Origin: Verrucomicrobiota bacterium
Lineage (GTDB): Bacteria; Verrucomicrobiota; Verrucomicrobiia; Chthoniobacterales; UBA10450
Assembly: GCA_003218345.1 (NCBI GenBank)
Contig: QHNF01000030.1
Span: 1 to 6,737, forward strand
DNA: 6,737 nt
Direction of reading: 5' to 3'
Positions 1 through 6,438 of the stretch are shown here, in pieces. Each line of letters begins with the position of its first letter. Within the stretch, counting starts at the first letter, position 1. The notes beneath the pieces were generated by a model. The model saw nothing but the letters and a program-made list of their open reading frames with translations, was not told the origin of the DNA and did no database searches. A program made the translations under genes and the position numbers.

Positions 1-482
1 TTCTCTCCGGGGCCCGCGTTTACTATGCGATGGCTCGGGACCGATTGTTTTTCCAAAAAATCGCGACCACGAATCGCTTTCATGTTCCGGCCGCAGCGCT
101 GGTGGCACAGGCAATCTGGACGGCGTTCCTTGTGTTGCCGCGCACAGTGACAGTGAATGCCGCAACACATGAGGCGACCTATGGAAATGTTTACAATCAA
201 CTGCTCGAATACATCGTCTCGGCAGATTTGCTCTTCTACGTTCTAATGATTGCCGCGTTGATGCTTTTGCGAAGTAAAAGACCGGATGCAGAGCGCCCAT
301 ACCGCAGCTGGGGTTATCCGTTCGTGCCGATCGTTTCGATTTTGCTATCGGCGTTGTTGACTATTGATCTTGCGTGGCTCGCGCCCGCGACATCTGGAAT
401 TGGAATCGTAATCGTGTTGACGGGCGTGCCGGGTTACCTGCTGTGGCGGCTGCGCAACATGCGACATGCCAATCGGGTCTAG
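1..482 (+). CDS. APC-superfamily amino acid permease, C-terminal part (5' end outside the window)
   Basis: This is the end of an inner-membrane amino acid/polyamine/cation transporter. The frame is open from the first complete codon at position 3 and stops with TAG at 480-482; about 160 residues are visible. It opens with SGARVYYAMARDRLFF, the conserved loop after TM8 in the LAT/SLC7-like branch, where bacterial members often read S..R..Y.MARD..L. Four hydrophobic stretches follow, matching TM9-TM12 of a 12-helix carrier. Between TM10 and TM11 lies the typical loop LRSKRPDAERPYRSWGYPFVP, with the family's RPYR..GYP..P signature. The protein ends shortly after the last helix in a basic cytoplasmic tail (WRLRNMRHANRV), which looks complete. 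The ATG at 30 is internal, not a start. The substrate cannot be assigned because the substrate-binding helices TM1 and TM6 are missing. The family call is secure and the substrate unknown. Confidence 0.9.
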   Translation, partial: LSGARVYYAMARDRLFFQKIATTNRFHVPAAALVAQAIWTAFLVLPRTVTVNAATHEATYGNVYNQLLEYIVSADLLFYVLMIAALMLLRSKRPDAERPYRSWGYPFVPIVSILLSALLTIDLAWLAPATSGIGIVIVLTGVPGYLLWRLRNMRHANRV

Positions 483-816
483 ACTCCGAGCATGAGCCAC
501 ATTCGTATGCCTGATCGGTTTACCTTCGGTCTTTGTCCCTCGTCGCCCGACCGAACAACTCGCGCCGATGGCGATGGGCGAGCCGATTCCTCGCTGACTT
601 TTCGTATTCGTCTTCCGCACGTTGAAAATCCGCGGCTTTTGCAGACGCGTGGGACTTGTCATTGGCCCCAGAAAGCCGCTAAGCTTCGGGTCTGCCCCCC
701 AACCATTTAAGGAATGGCCGCATCGGTCGCACTATAATGAGCATCGTGACCTTCACGAGTTTGTTATTCCGATGCGATGACGGCATGAAGGAAGTGGAGA
801 GCAAGGGCATCCAGCC
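483..816. other. Intergenic region without a convincing gene
   Basis: These 334 bases separate the permease stop from the TPR gene start. Open frames exist on both strands (for example 492-710 plus and 345-662 minus), but their translations are rich in Arg, Pro and Ser, have no domain-like pattern, and the minus one runs into the permease gene. I see no tRNA, no strong terminator hairpin followed by a T-run, and no long repeat. Two small items are present. A short inverted repeat, CCATT-TAAGG-AATGG, lies at 703-717. A perfect TATAAT lies at 733-738. The region probably serves as the 3' flank of the permease and the leader/promoter zone of the TPR gene. Confidence 0.6.
733..738 (+). promoter_or_regulatory. 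Possible -10 box for the TPR gene
   Basis: A perfect TATAAT hexamer lies about 80 bases upstream of the ATG at 817, in the only sizeable gap before that gene. No good TTGACA-like box sits 16-18 bases upstream (the sequence there is around TTTAAGGAAT), and there is no extended TG motif. The call rests on the hexamer and its position alone. If it is real, the transcript would start near 745 with a leader of about 70 bases, and could carry the TPR, PLP and methyltransferase genes. Confidence 0.25.
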
Positions 817-3069
817 ATGAATTCAAATCCACAGTTCACTTTGAAAAAATGCCAGGCTTCAGTCAAAGCGGGCATGCTCCGGATCCAAAAACGCGCACAA
901 AACACATTACCTATGTTTCAACATCTAATCTTACTGGTCGCTCTGATTTTTACGGGATGGTTGTTGTTCAAAATTGTCCTCTTCGGGTTAAGCCTTTGGG
1001 TTTCTCCGGCGGAGCTGACGATCATGCCTTTCGACGGCACCGACGCGCAGAAGAAGCAGGGGCCGGCAATTTTGTCGGCAAAATTGCGGGAGCTAAAGAC
1101 GCGGGGGAGAACCGCGCCGACCGGATATGGCCTGCTCAATGTGCCCCTCCTCGAGTCCGGGCCGCAGCAGACGGAACAAACCGCGGACAAAACCATGGCG
1201 GAGCTCGACAAGATTCAGCTTAAAATCAAAGATGTAGATGTCTCCGCGCTCATTCGGGCCTTTGACGCCCTCTTGACTCCGGCACGGTATGAGTTGCGCG
1301 GTAGCGTAGTCGAGCTGCCAGCATCGCTTTCAGTTATCTGCCAACTTGTCCGCCGCGAGAAGGTGATCGCGAGTTGGGAGGGTAGCGGAAAAACTTCACC
1401 GGCCGGCGCAGCCGCAGCTCCGGGCGCGACGCTTGAGGATCTGCTCGATCAGGTGGTCTATCAAATGGTCTTCGATTTTACTCACAATGCCGAGCTGAAA
1501 AATGAGTGGAAGATTTCAATCAGTCGCGCCGACAGTTTTGCCAACTGGCAGAGCCTTCGCGCATATGTTCGTGGATTGCGGGCGTTGCGCTCATATCAGG
1601 AAAGTCTTAAGCCGGCTGACTTGAAGGAAGCTTCCCAATTTTTCGAAACTTTGACCAAGACGGATCCAGCCAATCCCTACGGACTGTATTTTCGCGGGCT
1701 GGCTTTGAGCGAAGATCGACAAGAAGCCGAAGCTCGCGAAACATTCGTTCAACTTAAGCACGTCCTGCAGCGTCAAGCTGAACCTGATAAATGGAAGGCG
1801 ATGCTGCGCGAAGCCCGCCTCAATGAGGCGATCACGACATTAAAACTCTACCGTTTGGAAGAGGGAAACAAAGCGGTCAAAATTCTGGAGAATTTGATCG
1901 CCGAATTGAAAGCTGAACCCCAGTCTGAAGTTCTGCCGGAAGAGCGAACGAACGCGACAGAGCAGGAATCCGATGCAAAGGCGCCGCGCCAAGTCGCGGA
2001 TGCAGGAGGGCAAGCGGCGAAACCACTCGCGCCAACACTCACCTACACAACGAAATTACTTACGATATGCTATGCCCAGCTCGCCTACACTCACGGCACA
2101 ATTCTTTCGTTTTTGAGAGACAAGAAGAAAGATGTGTCCTTGGACAAAGAGGTCAGCGAGCATGCAACAAAGATGGAGGACAACCTGAAACTTGCTGATC
2201 AAACTTTCTATTCATTGGAGGAGAAGCAGTGGGCTTCGCCACAGGAAAAGCTGGATGTGCAATTTCGCATCGAGAATGCACGGGGTTATGGCCGCTACCG
2301 GCTCGCGTTTTTTCGAGAGGACAAACAGCGGCCGAAGGCAAACGAAGTAAGCCCCTACCAACAGGCTTGCAAAGAAGCGATCAGTTTCCTGCAAACGGCA
2401 AACGAAGACCGGCCCAATCACTATGAGGTGATTCAAAACCTGGCAATGATTTACGCGGACAAAGATTATGACGACAGCGGCGACTCGTTGCCGGAGGCAA
2501 TATGGCTTTTCAATCGGACCAAGGAATTTGTTCCTAACGATTTTTATCAGTTTGAGCAACTTGCGAATATCCATCTTCGATTAATGGGGTTTTGTTCGAC
2601 GAACGAATGTCGAAGAAAGGAGATCGAGGCCGGTATGGCGGAGGCGAAGAGAGCCATCGAACTGCGGACTGAATCTGCCAGCGCCCTTGAGACGCTGGCC
2701 TTGCTCTCTGTGAACAGATGGAAACTCGACAAAAAAGACGATGCTGCCGCCACAGCCGCGCTGGATGCGATCCAGGATGCGATAACGTTACAACCGGACG
2801 CTATTTTTCAAGCGTACATGGATTTTCTCGAGTGTTTGGCGGAAACGCGAAAATCTTCGCCTGTTCGCTCTAATGAGGTCATCGCACGAGTAATCTCATT
2901 GGCGCGCGTTCCAAAGCTGGAGTCGGCAGCGAAGGAGAGGTTGAGAGCGTTTGGCCTTGCAATGGTAGAGAAGGTTCTCCAGGACACGAAGGACTTAACG
3001 AAGGCGGAAAATAAAGAACCCAACGAGCACGCCACGCAACTCAAGCAACAGCTGAACGATCTTTCGTAG
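817..3069 (+). CDS. Membrane-anchored TPR-repeat protein (750 aa)
   Basis: The product is unrecognised by name; the visible architecture is that of a membrane-anchored scaffold. Residues 1-33 are basic. A single hydrophobic segment covers about 34-62 (FQHLILLVALIFTGWLLFK onward). The basic N-side predicts that the rest of the protein lies outside the cytoplasm. Residues 65-230 begin with AELTIMPFDG, resembling the IAVLPF start of the FlgO/CadC-type domain that often precedes TPRs. From about 241 (FANWQSLRAYVRG) helical TPR-like repeats begin, e.g. 269-305 with DPANPYGLYFRGLAL, and 536-585. A low-complexity acidic/Ala-rich linker lies at about 367-405. The ATG at 817 was chosen because AAGGG at 803-807 sits 9 bases upstream; internal ATGs at 874 and 913 would shorten the basic tail. 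It is followed at 28 bases by the PLP gene, so co-transcription is plausible. Residues of about 245-600 resemble the minus-strand TPR protein at 5062-6054. A partner-binding role is inferred from TPRs in general. Confidence 0.85.
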   Translation: MNSNPQFTLKKCQASVKAGMLRIQKRAQNTLPMFQHLILLVALIFTGWLLFKIVLFGLSLWVSPAELTIMPFDGTDAQKKQGPAILSAKLRELKTRGRTAPTGYGLLNVPLLESGPQQTEQTADKTMAELDKIQLKIKDVDVSALIRAFDALLTPARYELRGSVVELPASLSVICQLVRREKVIASWEGSGKTSPAGAAAAPGATLEDLLDQVVYQMVFDFTHNAELKNEWKISISRADSFANWQSLRAYVRGLRALRSYQESLKPADLKEASQFFETLTKTDPANPYGLYFRGLALSEDRQEAEARETFVQLKHVLQRQAEPDKWKAMLREARLNEAITTLKLYRLEEGNKAVKILENLIAELKAEPQSEVLPEERTNATEQESDAKAPRQVADAGGQAAKPLAPTLTYTTKLLTICYAQLAYTHGTILSFLRDKKKDVSLDKEVSEHATKMEDNLKLADQTFYSLEEKQWASPQEKLDVQFRIENARGYGRYRLAFFREDKQRPKANEVSPYQQACKEAISFLQTANEDRPNHYEVIQNLAMIYADKDYDDSGDSLPEAIWLFNRTKEFVPNDFYQFEQLANIHLRLMGFCSTNECRRKEIEAGMAEAKRAIELRTESASALETLALLSVNRWKLDKKDDAAATAALDAIQDAITLQPDAIFQAYMDFLECLAETRKSSPVRSNEVIARVISLARVPKLESAAKERLRAFGLAMVEKVLQDTKDLTKAENKEPNEHATQLKQQLNDLS

Positions 3070-3097
3070 TCTGTTAGCCAACGCTCCCGCCTCAATT

Positions 3098-3907
3098 GTG
3101 ACTAAGCTTTTTCGCGATCATACCCCACTGGAAATACATCGGGTCGGCTCGCGGACGGTGATGGTCAAACGCGAAGATCTCTATGGCATCGCTCCGGCAC
3201 CGCCACTCGGAAAGCTACGCGGCCTACGACTTTTTCTCGCCCATGCCTATCGGCGAGGTATCGATTTGGTCGGGTGTTGGGACACGCGCATCTCAATGCT
3301 GGGCCTCGGTCTGGCAGCATGCTGCCGCGAGTTCGCTGGGATGCGCTGTATCGTCTCTTATCCCATGCGCAAGCAGGACGTTACGCCACCTTTGGTAGCC
3401 AAGGCTGCTTCACTCGGTGCTGAACTATTCCCAGTGACTGCGGCCCGCATCAACATCTGTTTTGCTGCGGCCCGACAGTATGTTGAAGAGCGCGGCGGTT
3501 TGATGCTGCCATTCGGTTTGGAGTGCGAGGAGGCGGTGGATGCAGTCGCAAGGGAGGCGGCGCGGGTGAAGCCCGAATTCATCTCGCTTGGCACCGTGGT
3601 CTTGAGTTGTGGCTCGGGCGTTTCTTTGGCTGGCCTGTTGCGGGGGTTTTGTGTTCGACCCCACCGCCTCGTTGGAGTTTCTTCCGGCCGTTCTATTGAT
3701 AATATTTTGCGATGTGTCCGGCGCTACATTCCGAAGATCCCTGCCTATTTGGAGTTGCGAGGCGCTGAAGTGCCATACCAGGTTCCGCTTAACTATCCCT
3801 GCCCATTTCCATCCAATCCTTACTACGATTTAAAGGCGTGGCGCTATCTAGATAATCATTATGCGGAATTCCGCGGGCCGCTTCTCTTTTGGAACATCGG
3901 TGCGTAA
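3098..3907 (+). CDS. Fold-type II PLP-dependent enzyme (lyase/deaminase-like), partner of the downstream methyltransferase
   Basis: This is a probable pyridoxal-phosphate enzyme of the tryptophan synthase beta / ACC deaminase / D-cysteine desulfhydrase fold, 269 residues and shorter than the usual 320-340 of ACC deaminases. V23-KREDLYG matches the family's KR[DE]DL strand. PLGKLRGL at 37-43 supplies K39, the likely Schiff-base lysine (many relatives have NGGK; here Asn-Gly is replaced by Pro-Leu). SCGSGVSLAGLLRG at 170-183 is the Gly/Ser-rich loop that should cradle the PLP phosphate. The C-terminus, YYDLKAWRYL then GPLLFWNIGA, matches the conserved end of the phage-type 'PLP-dependent lyase/thiolase' group as I remember it, so the protein appears complete. 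The start is GTG at 3098; there is no clear Shine-Dalgarno, so translation may couple to the TPR gene 28 bases upstream. It has 10 cysteines, unusually many. The reaction is unknown: amino acid lyase, deaminase or a side-chain transfer are all possible. The following gene starts before or at its stop codon, suggesting one functional unit. Confidence 0.8.
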   Translation: MTKLFRDHTPLEIHRVGSRTVMVKREDLYGIAPAPPLGKLRGLRLFLAHAYRRGIDLVGCWDTRISMLGLGLAACCREFAGMRCIVSYPMRKQDVTPPLVAKAASLGAELFPVTAARINICFAAARQYVEERGGLMLPFGLECEEAVDAVAREAARVKPEFISLGTVVLSCGSGVSLAGLLRGFCVRPHRLVGVSSGRSIDNILRCVRRYIPKIPAYLELRGAEVPYQVPLNYPCPFPSNPYYDLKAWRYLDNHYAEFRGPLLFWNIGA

Positions 3908-5078
3908 GAGAAGCCGCAACGTAAGAACAAGTAGTAGCGCGACAAGCCAAGGTGCCTCTTTTTGCGGGAGAGAAGCGATTATCTTGAGTTTGCGTGGGGC
4001 AGACTGGGCAAAAATGCCAGAGGGTAAACGGGAGGAGATCGTGGAGATGGGTTTTCGCTACTGGCGAGCGCGAGGATTTCCCTATTACCGCTTAGACGCT
4101 GACGCTATGCGAAAAGAATTCCTGTTTCTACTCCGATACGATACTTCAAAGGCTTTTGTCGGCTCCGAAGTCAGAGGGTCGTCTACCGGGCTGGCCCTCG
4201 CTAACCATTTTCATCCGCAGATGTGGAGAGTTCCAATGCCGGGCGTTCGTTCACCCGTGGAACGGTTTTTTGATGATGAAGTCCTGCGAAAGGTCATCCG
4301 GAAAGGGTTACGATTTTCCCCGGAACGTTACGCGCTAAATGCTAGTAATCTCCGACGGATTTTGCAGACCTATAGCCGCACGGCGCGTGTGGCGAACTTT
4401 CGCGTCACCGCGGCAAAGGCACTTTACGCGCGCTATTCTGGCGAGGGGGAGCACGTCTTGGACTTTTCGGCGGGCTACGGAGGCCGGCTGCTAGCCTGTC
4501 TGACCCTGCCACGTGTGTACTCTGGTATCGAACCTTGCCGGGCGCAGGTGAAGGGGTTGCGACGGATGCTGACCCAGCTCTTGAGGCTTGTTGTAATACC
4601 TGGTCGGGCGTTTATTGAGCATGCCTGTGCTGAAGACTTCATGCCTACTTTGGCGAGCGGATCCTATTCCTTGGTTTTTTCAAGTCCGCCGTATTTCAAC
4701 AACGAATGCTATTCTGCAGAGCGCACGCAAAGTTATCTCAAATTTCCGACCTACGAACGGTGGATTGAAGGATTCTTGAAACCGGTCCTAGTTGAAGCGC
4801 AGCGCATCCTAGCACCGGGTGGACATTGTATCTTGAACATCGCGAACGTAAAAGGATTTAATATCGCGGATTGTGCGTACGAGATCGGCCGCCGACATTT
4901 TGTCCACGTTAAAACTTACAAGCTCTGGCTGAGCCAACGGCCGTACCTACGCACTTCTGGTTGGCAAATGCACCGGCTGGAACCTATTTTCGTTTTCCGT
5001 AAACTCTGTTTGCGTCGGTCGAAGCGGCGAATAGTAACACGGACAAAAAAGGCTGTGCCGCCTAAGGGTAGTCTTTAA
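3900..5078 (+). CDS. SAM-dependent amino-methyltransferase with SPPYF motif, probable nucleic-acid modification enzyme
   Basis: A class I Rossmann methyltransferase. Counting from GTG 3900, motif I is DFSAGYGGRLL at about 188-198. Acidic EPCRAQ follows after the next strand. The catalytic SSPPYFNNE lies at about 261-269, and SPPY is the tetrapeptide of N4-cytosine and some N6-adenine methyltransferases. LNIANVK and a final EPIFVFRK strand close the fold. Motif I precedes motif IV, and a helix like motif X (NFRVTAAKALYARY) precedes motif I, a gamma-like order. Residues 40-170, including YWRARGFPYY, form a separate N-terminal domain that could bind the target. A basic tail (RRSKRRIVTRTKK) follows the fold. 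The start is uncertain. An ATG at 3861 overlaps the PLP gene by 47 bases without a ribosome site. GTG 3900 has GGAA five bases upstream and overlaps the PLP stop. TTG 3984 follows GGGAGAGAAG. ATG 4014 begins just before the conserved part. Residues before 3984 look unconserved. The substrate (DNA, RNA or other) is not shown. Confidence 0.82.
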   Translation: MRKRSRNVRTSSSATSQGASFCGREAIILSLRGADWAKMPEGKREEIVEMGFRYWRARGFPYYRLDADAMRKEFLFLLRYDTSKAFVGSEVRGSSTGLALANHFHPQMWRVPMPGVRSPVERFFDDEVLRKVIRKGLRFSPERYALNASNLRRILQTYSRTARVANFRVTAAKALYARYSGEGEHVLDFSAGYGGRLLACLTLPRVYSGIEPCRAQVKGLRRMLTQLLRLVVIPGRAFIEHACAEDFMPTLASGSYSLVFSSPPYFNNECYSAERTQSYLKFPTYERWIEGFLKPVLVEAQRILAPGGHCILNIANVKGFNIADCAYEIGRRHFVHVKTYKLWLSQRPYLRTSGWQMHRLEPIFVFRKLCLRRSKRRIVTRTKKAVPPKGSL

Positions 5079-6054
5079 CGCCCGCCTTCGCGCGATCCTT
5101 CTCAAGCAAAAGTCGCCGATCGCTAACGTCGCGAGACTCATAAGGAATCTTCAGTGCCTCTTCGAAGCAGGCAATAGCTTCTTCGAACCTGCCACAAAGC
5201 CGGTAACTGCGCCCAAGCTCGTAAAGCGCAAAACCATAGTTTGCGCGCAGGTCTTCCAAGACTTTCGTGAGGTGCATTCGCGCTTTCTCCATGGCGGAAT
5301 TGGATTTTTCCAAATAACCCAGTCGCATCCAGGCTGAACCAATGTCGCAATGGATCGCCCAGTCGTTGGGGTTGCTTTCATCCGCTAACTGCAATTGCAC
5401 GATGGCTTCTTTTAGCAAAGCAATCTTTTGATTCACTGTACCAAAAAAATCAGTCCAATACATCAAAGCAAAACCCCTCGCATTATGAAGAGCGGATTTC
5501 AGTTCTTTGATCGTTACTGGGTCAGCTTGAGTTAAGGATTTCAGTAAATTTGCCGCAGATTCGGCGTGCTCGGTATGAAGATCGAAATAGTGCTTAATTT
5601 CCTCAAGATCGGCATCCCTTGGGTCACGCGGGATCATTCTCATCCCGAAAGCCTGAGCGAGGGCAACGAGGCTGCGACACCTAAGAACCGGATCCCCCGT
5701 GCGGGCTGCCACCGCCGAAAGGTGTTCGATCGCTTTGTCAAGATCGGCCCAGTCATATCGATGATAGTGGGCCATGCCCAGATGGTATTCGACATCATCG
5801 ACAAAAGGGGGCTTTGCTGCGAACACCTGCTCCAATTCTGTAATCGCGTTGGTCGCTCTTCCACTCAGGTCATCAGCAATCGCGCGGCCATAGCGCGCCA
5901 ACAAATACTCTGGATCTTCTTTTCTGGCTTCGTCTAATTGCGCAATTGCCCTGTCTAATTGTTCTGGACTCTTCATCCGGCGATAAACTTCAAGATCTGC
6001 CATTGCATGCTCGACAAGTTCTCCCGCTCTACGACTCGACGTTTCAATGCGCAC
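5062..6054 (-). CDS. Soluble TPR-repeat protein (330 aa), relative of the upstream membrane-anchored TPR protein
   Basis: An all-helical TPR protein with no signal peptide or membrane segment, so probably cytoplasmic. Repeats begin near residue 31 (LDRAIAQLDEARKEDPEYLLARYG) and continue through HLGMAHYHRYDWADLDKAIEHL. The clearest canonical TPR is at 271-304, with ALYELGRSYRLCGRFEEAI and then ACFEEALKIP. Family members act as protein-protein scaffolds; no enzymatic motif is visible. Its central landmarks, NARGF at 191-195, KEAIVQLQLAD at 215-225 and a following NPND, are matched in order by NARGY, KEAISFLQTAN and RPNH in the protein at 817-3069, indicating homology. The start used is GTG at 6054 (GGGGA about 13 bases upstream); ATG at 6003 (residue 18) is a credible alternative. 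Its 3' end overlaps the methyltransferase gene by 17 bases (5062-5078) tail-to-tail, leaving no room for a separate terminator. The partner is unknown. Confidence 0.85.
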   Translation of the reverse strand: MRIETSSRRAGELVEHAMADLEVYRRMKSPEQLDRAIAQLDEARKEDPEYLLARYGRAIADDLSGRATNAITELEQVFAAKPPFVDDVEYHLGMAHYHRYDWADLDKAIEHLSAVAARTGDPVLRCRSLVALAQAFGMRMIPRDPRDADLEEIKHYFDLHTEHAESAANLLKSLTQADPVTIKELKSALHNARGFALMYWTDFFGTVNQKIALLKEAIVQLQLADESNPNDWAIHCDIGSAWMRLGYLEKSNSAMEKARMHLTKVLEDLRANYGFALYELGRSYRLCGRFEEAIACFEEALKIPYESRDVSDRRLLLEKDRAKAGVKDYP

Positions 6055-6107
6055 AAGGTAATAAAGTCCCCGCTACTCAAAAAACAAGCAAAGCAATAAT
6101 CGTTGAT

Positions 6108-6142
6108 TGATTCTCAACTAATTCGGAAGAATCACAGATTCT
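6108..6142. repeat. Cluster of GATTCT/AGAATC inverted repeats, possible operator
   Basis: Three copies of the same hexamer lie in 35 bases of the divergent intergenic region: GATTCT at 6109-6114, AGAATC at 6128-6133 and GATTCT at 6137-6142. The first pair extends to a 7-base inverted repeat (TGATTCT / AGAATCA) with a 13-base loop. The second pair is a perfect 6-base palindrome around ACA. Near-copies of AATNATCGTT flank the cluster at about 6094-6103 and 6144-6152. The position between a leftward TPR gene and a rightward DUF3008 gene fits a binding site for a dimeric regulator, but the motif is AT-rich and short, so chance is possible. Confidence 0.35.
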
Positions 6143-6210
6143 GAATTATCGTTCATCTTGCTGCGGTCCGGAACAATCCAATTCGCGGTTGAGATACGAA
6201 TTATTTGTGT

Positions 6211-6399
6211 ATGCCTGCAAAATCAAAGAAACAGCAGATGGCTGCTGGCGCTGCGCTTGCAGCGAAGCGAGGCAAGCGTTCCAAGTCATCACTAAGAGGG
6301 GCTTCGCGCGGAATGTACAAATCGATGAGCAAAGCGGAGCTGCGCAGAATGGCCAAGACCAAGCGCAAAGGAAAGCCGACAAGGAAGAAGCGGCGTTAA
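6211..6399 (+). CDS. DUF3008-like small basic protein (62 aa)
   Basis: A tiny, very basic protein: 24 of 62 residues are Lys or Arg and only one is acidic. The N-terminus MPAKSKKQQMAAGAALAAKRG, followed by SLRGASRGMYKSMSKAELRRMA and then TKRKGKP, matches the DUF3008 pattern as I remember it (MPAKSKAQQ.AAGAAL.AKRG, LKGAS..M..SMSE.EL...A.TK.KG.P). The length is normal for that family. Function is unestablished. The basic composition suggests nucleic-acid or ribosome association, which is inference; this copy is more basic than typical ones, where several of these Lys/Arg positions are Glu. ATG 6211 is chosen because it gives the exact family N-terminus; an in-frame TTG at 6205 would add only two residues. 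No strong ribosome site is visible (GAGA lies about 16 bases upstream). It stands alone, divergent from the TPR gene and convergent with the DUF4239 gene. Confidence 0.8.
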   Translation: MPAKSKKQQMAAGAALAAKRGKRSKSSLRGASRGMYKSMSKAELRRMAKTKRKGKPTRKKRR

Positions 6400-6438
6400 G
6401 AATTTGCCGGAGCTTCGAGGGGGGTCGAACAGGATTAC

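Noticed and set aside
345..662. Minus-strand open frame of 105 codons
   Set aside because: It overlaps the well-supported permease gene antisense and its translation is a basic, Ser/Gln-rich string without recognisable structure.
492..710. Open frame of 72 codons in the permease-TPR gap
   Set aside because: No ribosome site, no domain-like pattern, and a Pro/Arg/Thr-rich composition typical of non-coding GC-balanced DNA.
2212..2574. Minus-strand open frame of 120 codons inside the large TPR gene
   Set aside because: Antisense shadow of a clearly coding helical-repeat region.
3861..3907. Possible frameshift or split fusion of the PLP enzyme and methyltransferase
   Set aside because: The PLP protein ends with the family's normal C-terminus (LFWNIGA) and the methyltransferase has its own complete N-terminal domain, so these are two separate genes.
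3070..5078. Insertion-sequence ends, att sites or target duplications around the PLP-methyltransferase pair
   Set aside because: I found no matching terminal or direct repeats at about 3070-3097 or 5062-5100, and no integrase or transposase is present; the 17-base overlap with the TPR gene also argues against a recent clean insertion.
5566..5937. Plus-strand open frame of 123 codons
   Set aside because: Antisense to the minus-strand TPR gene, whose repeat pattern spans the whole stretch.
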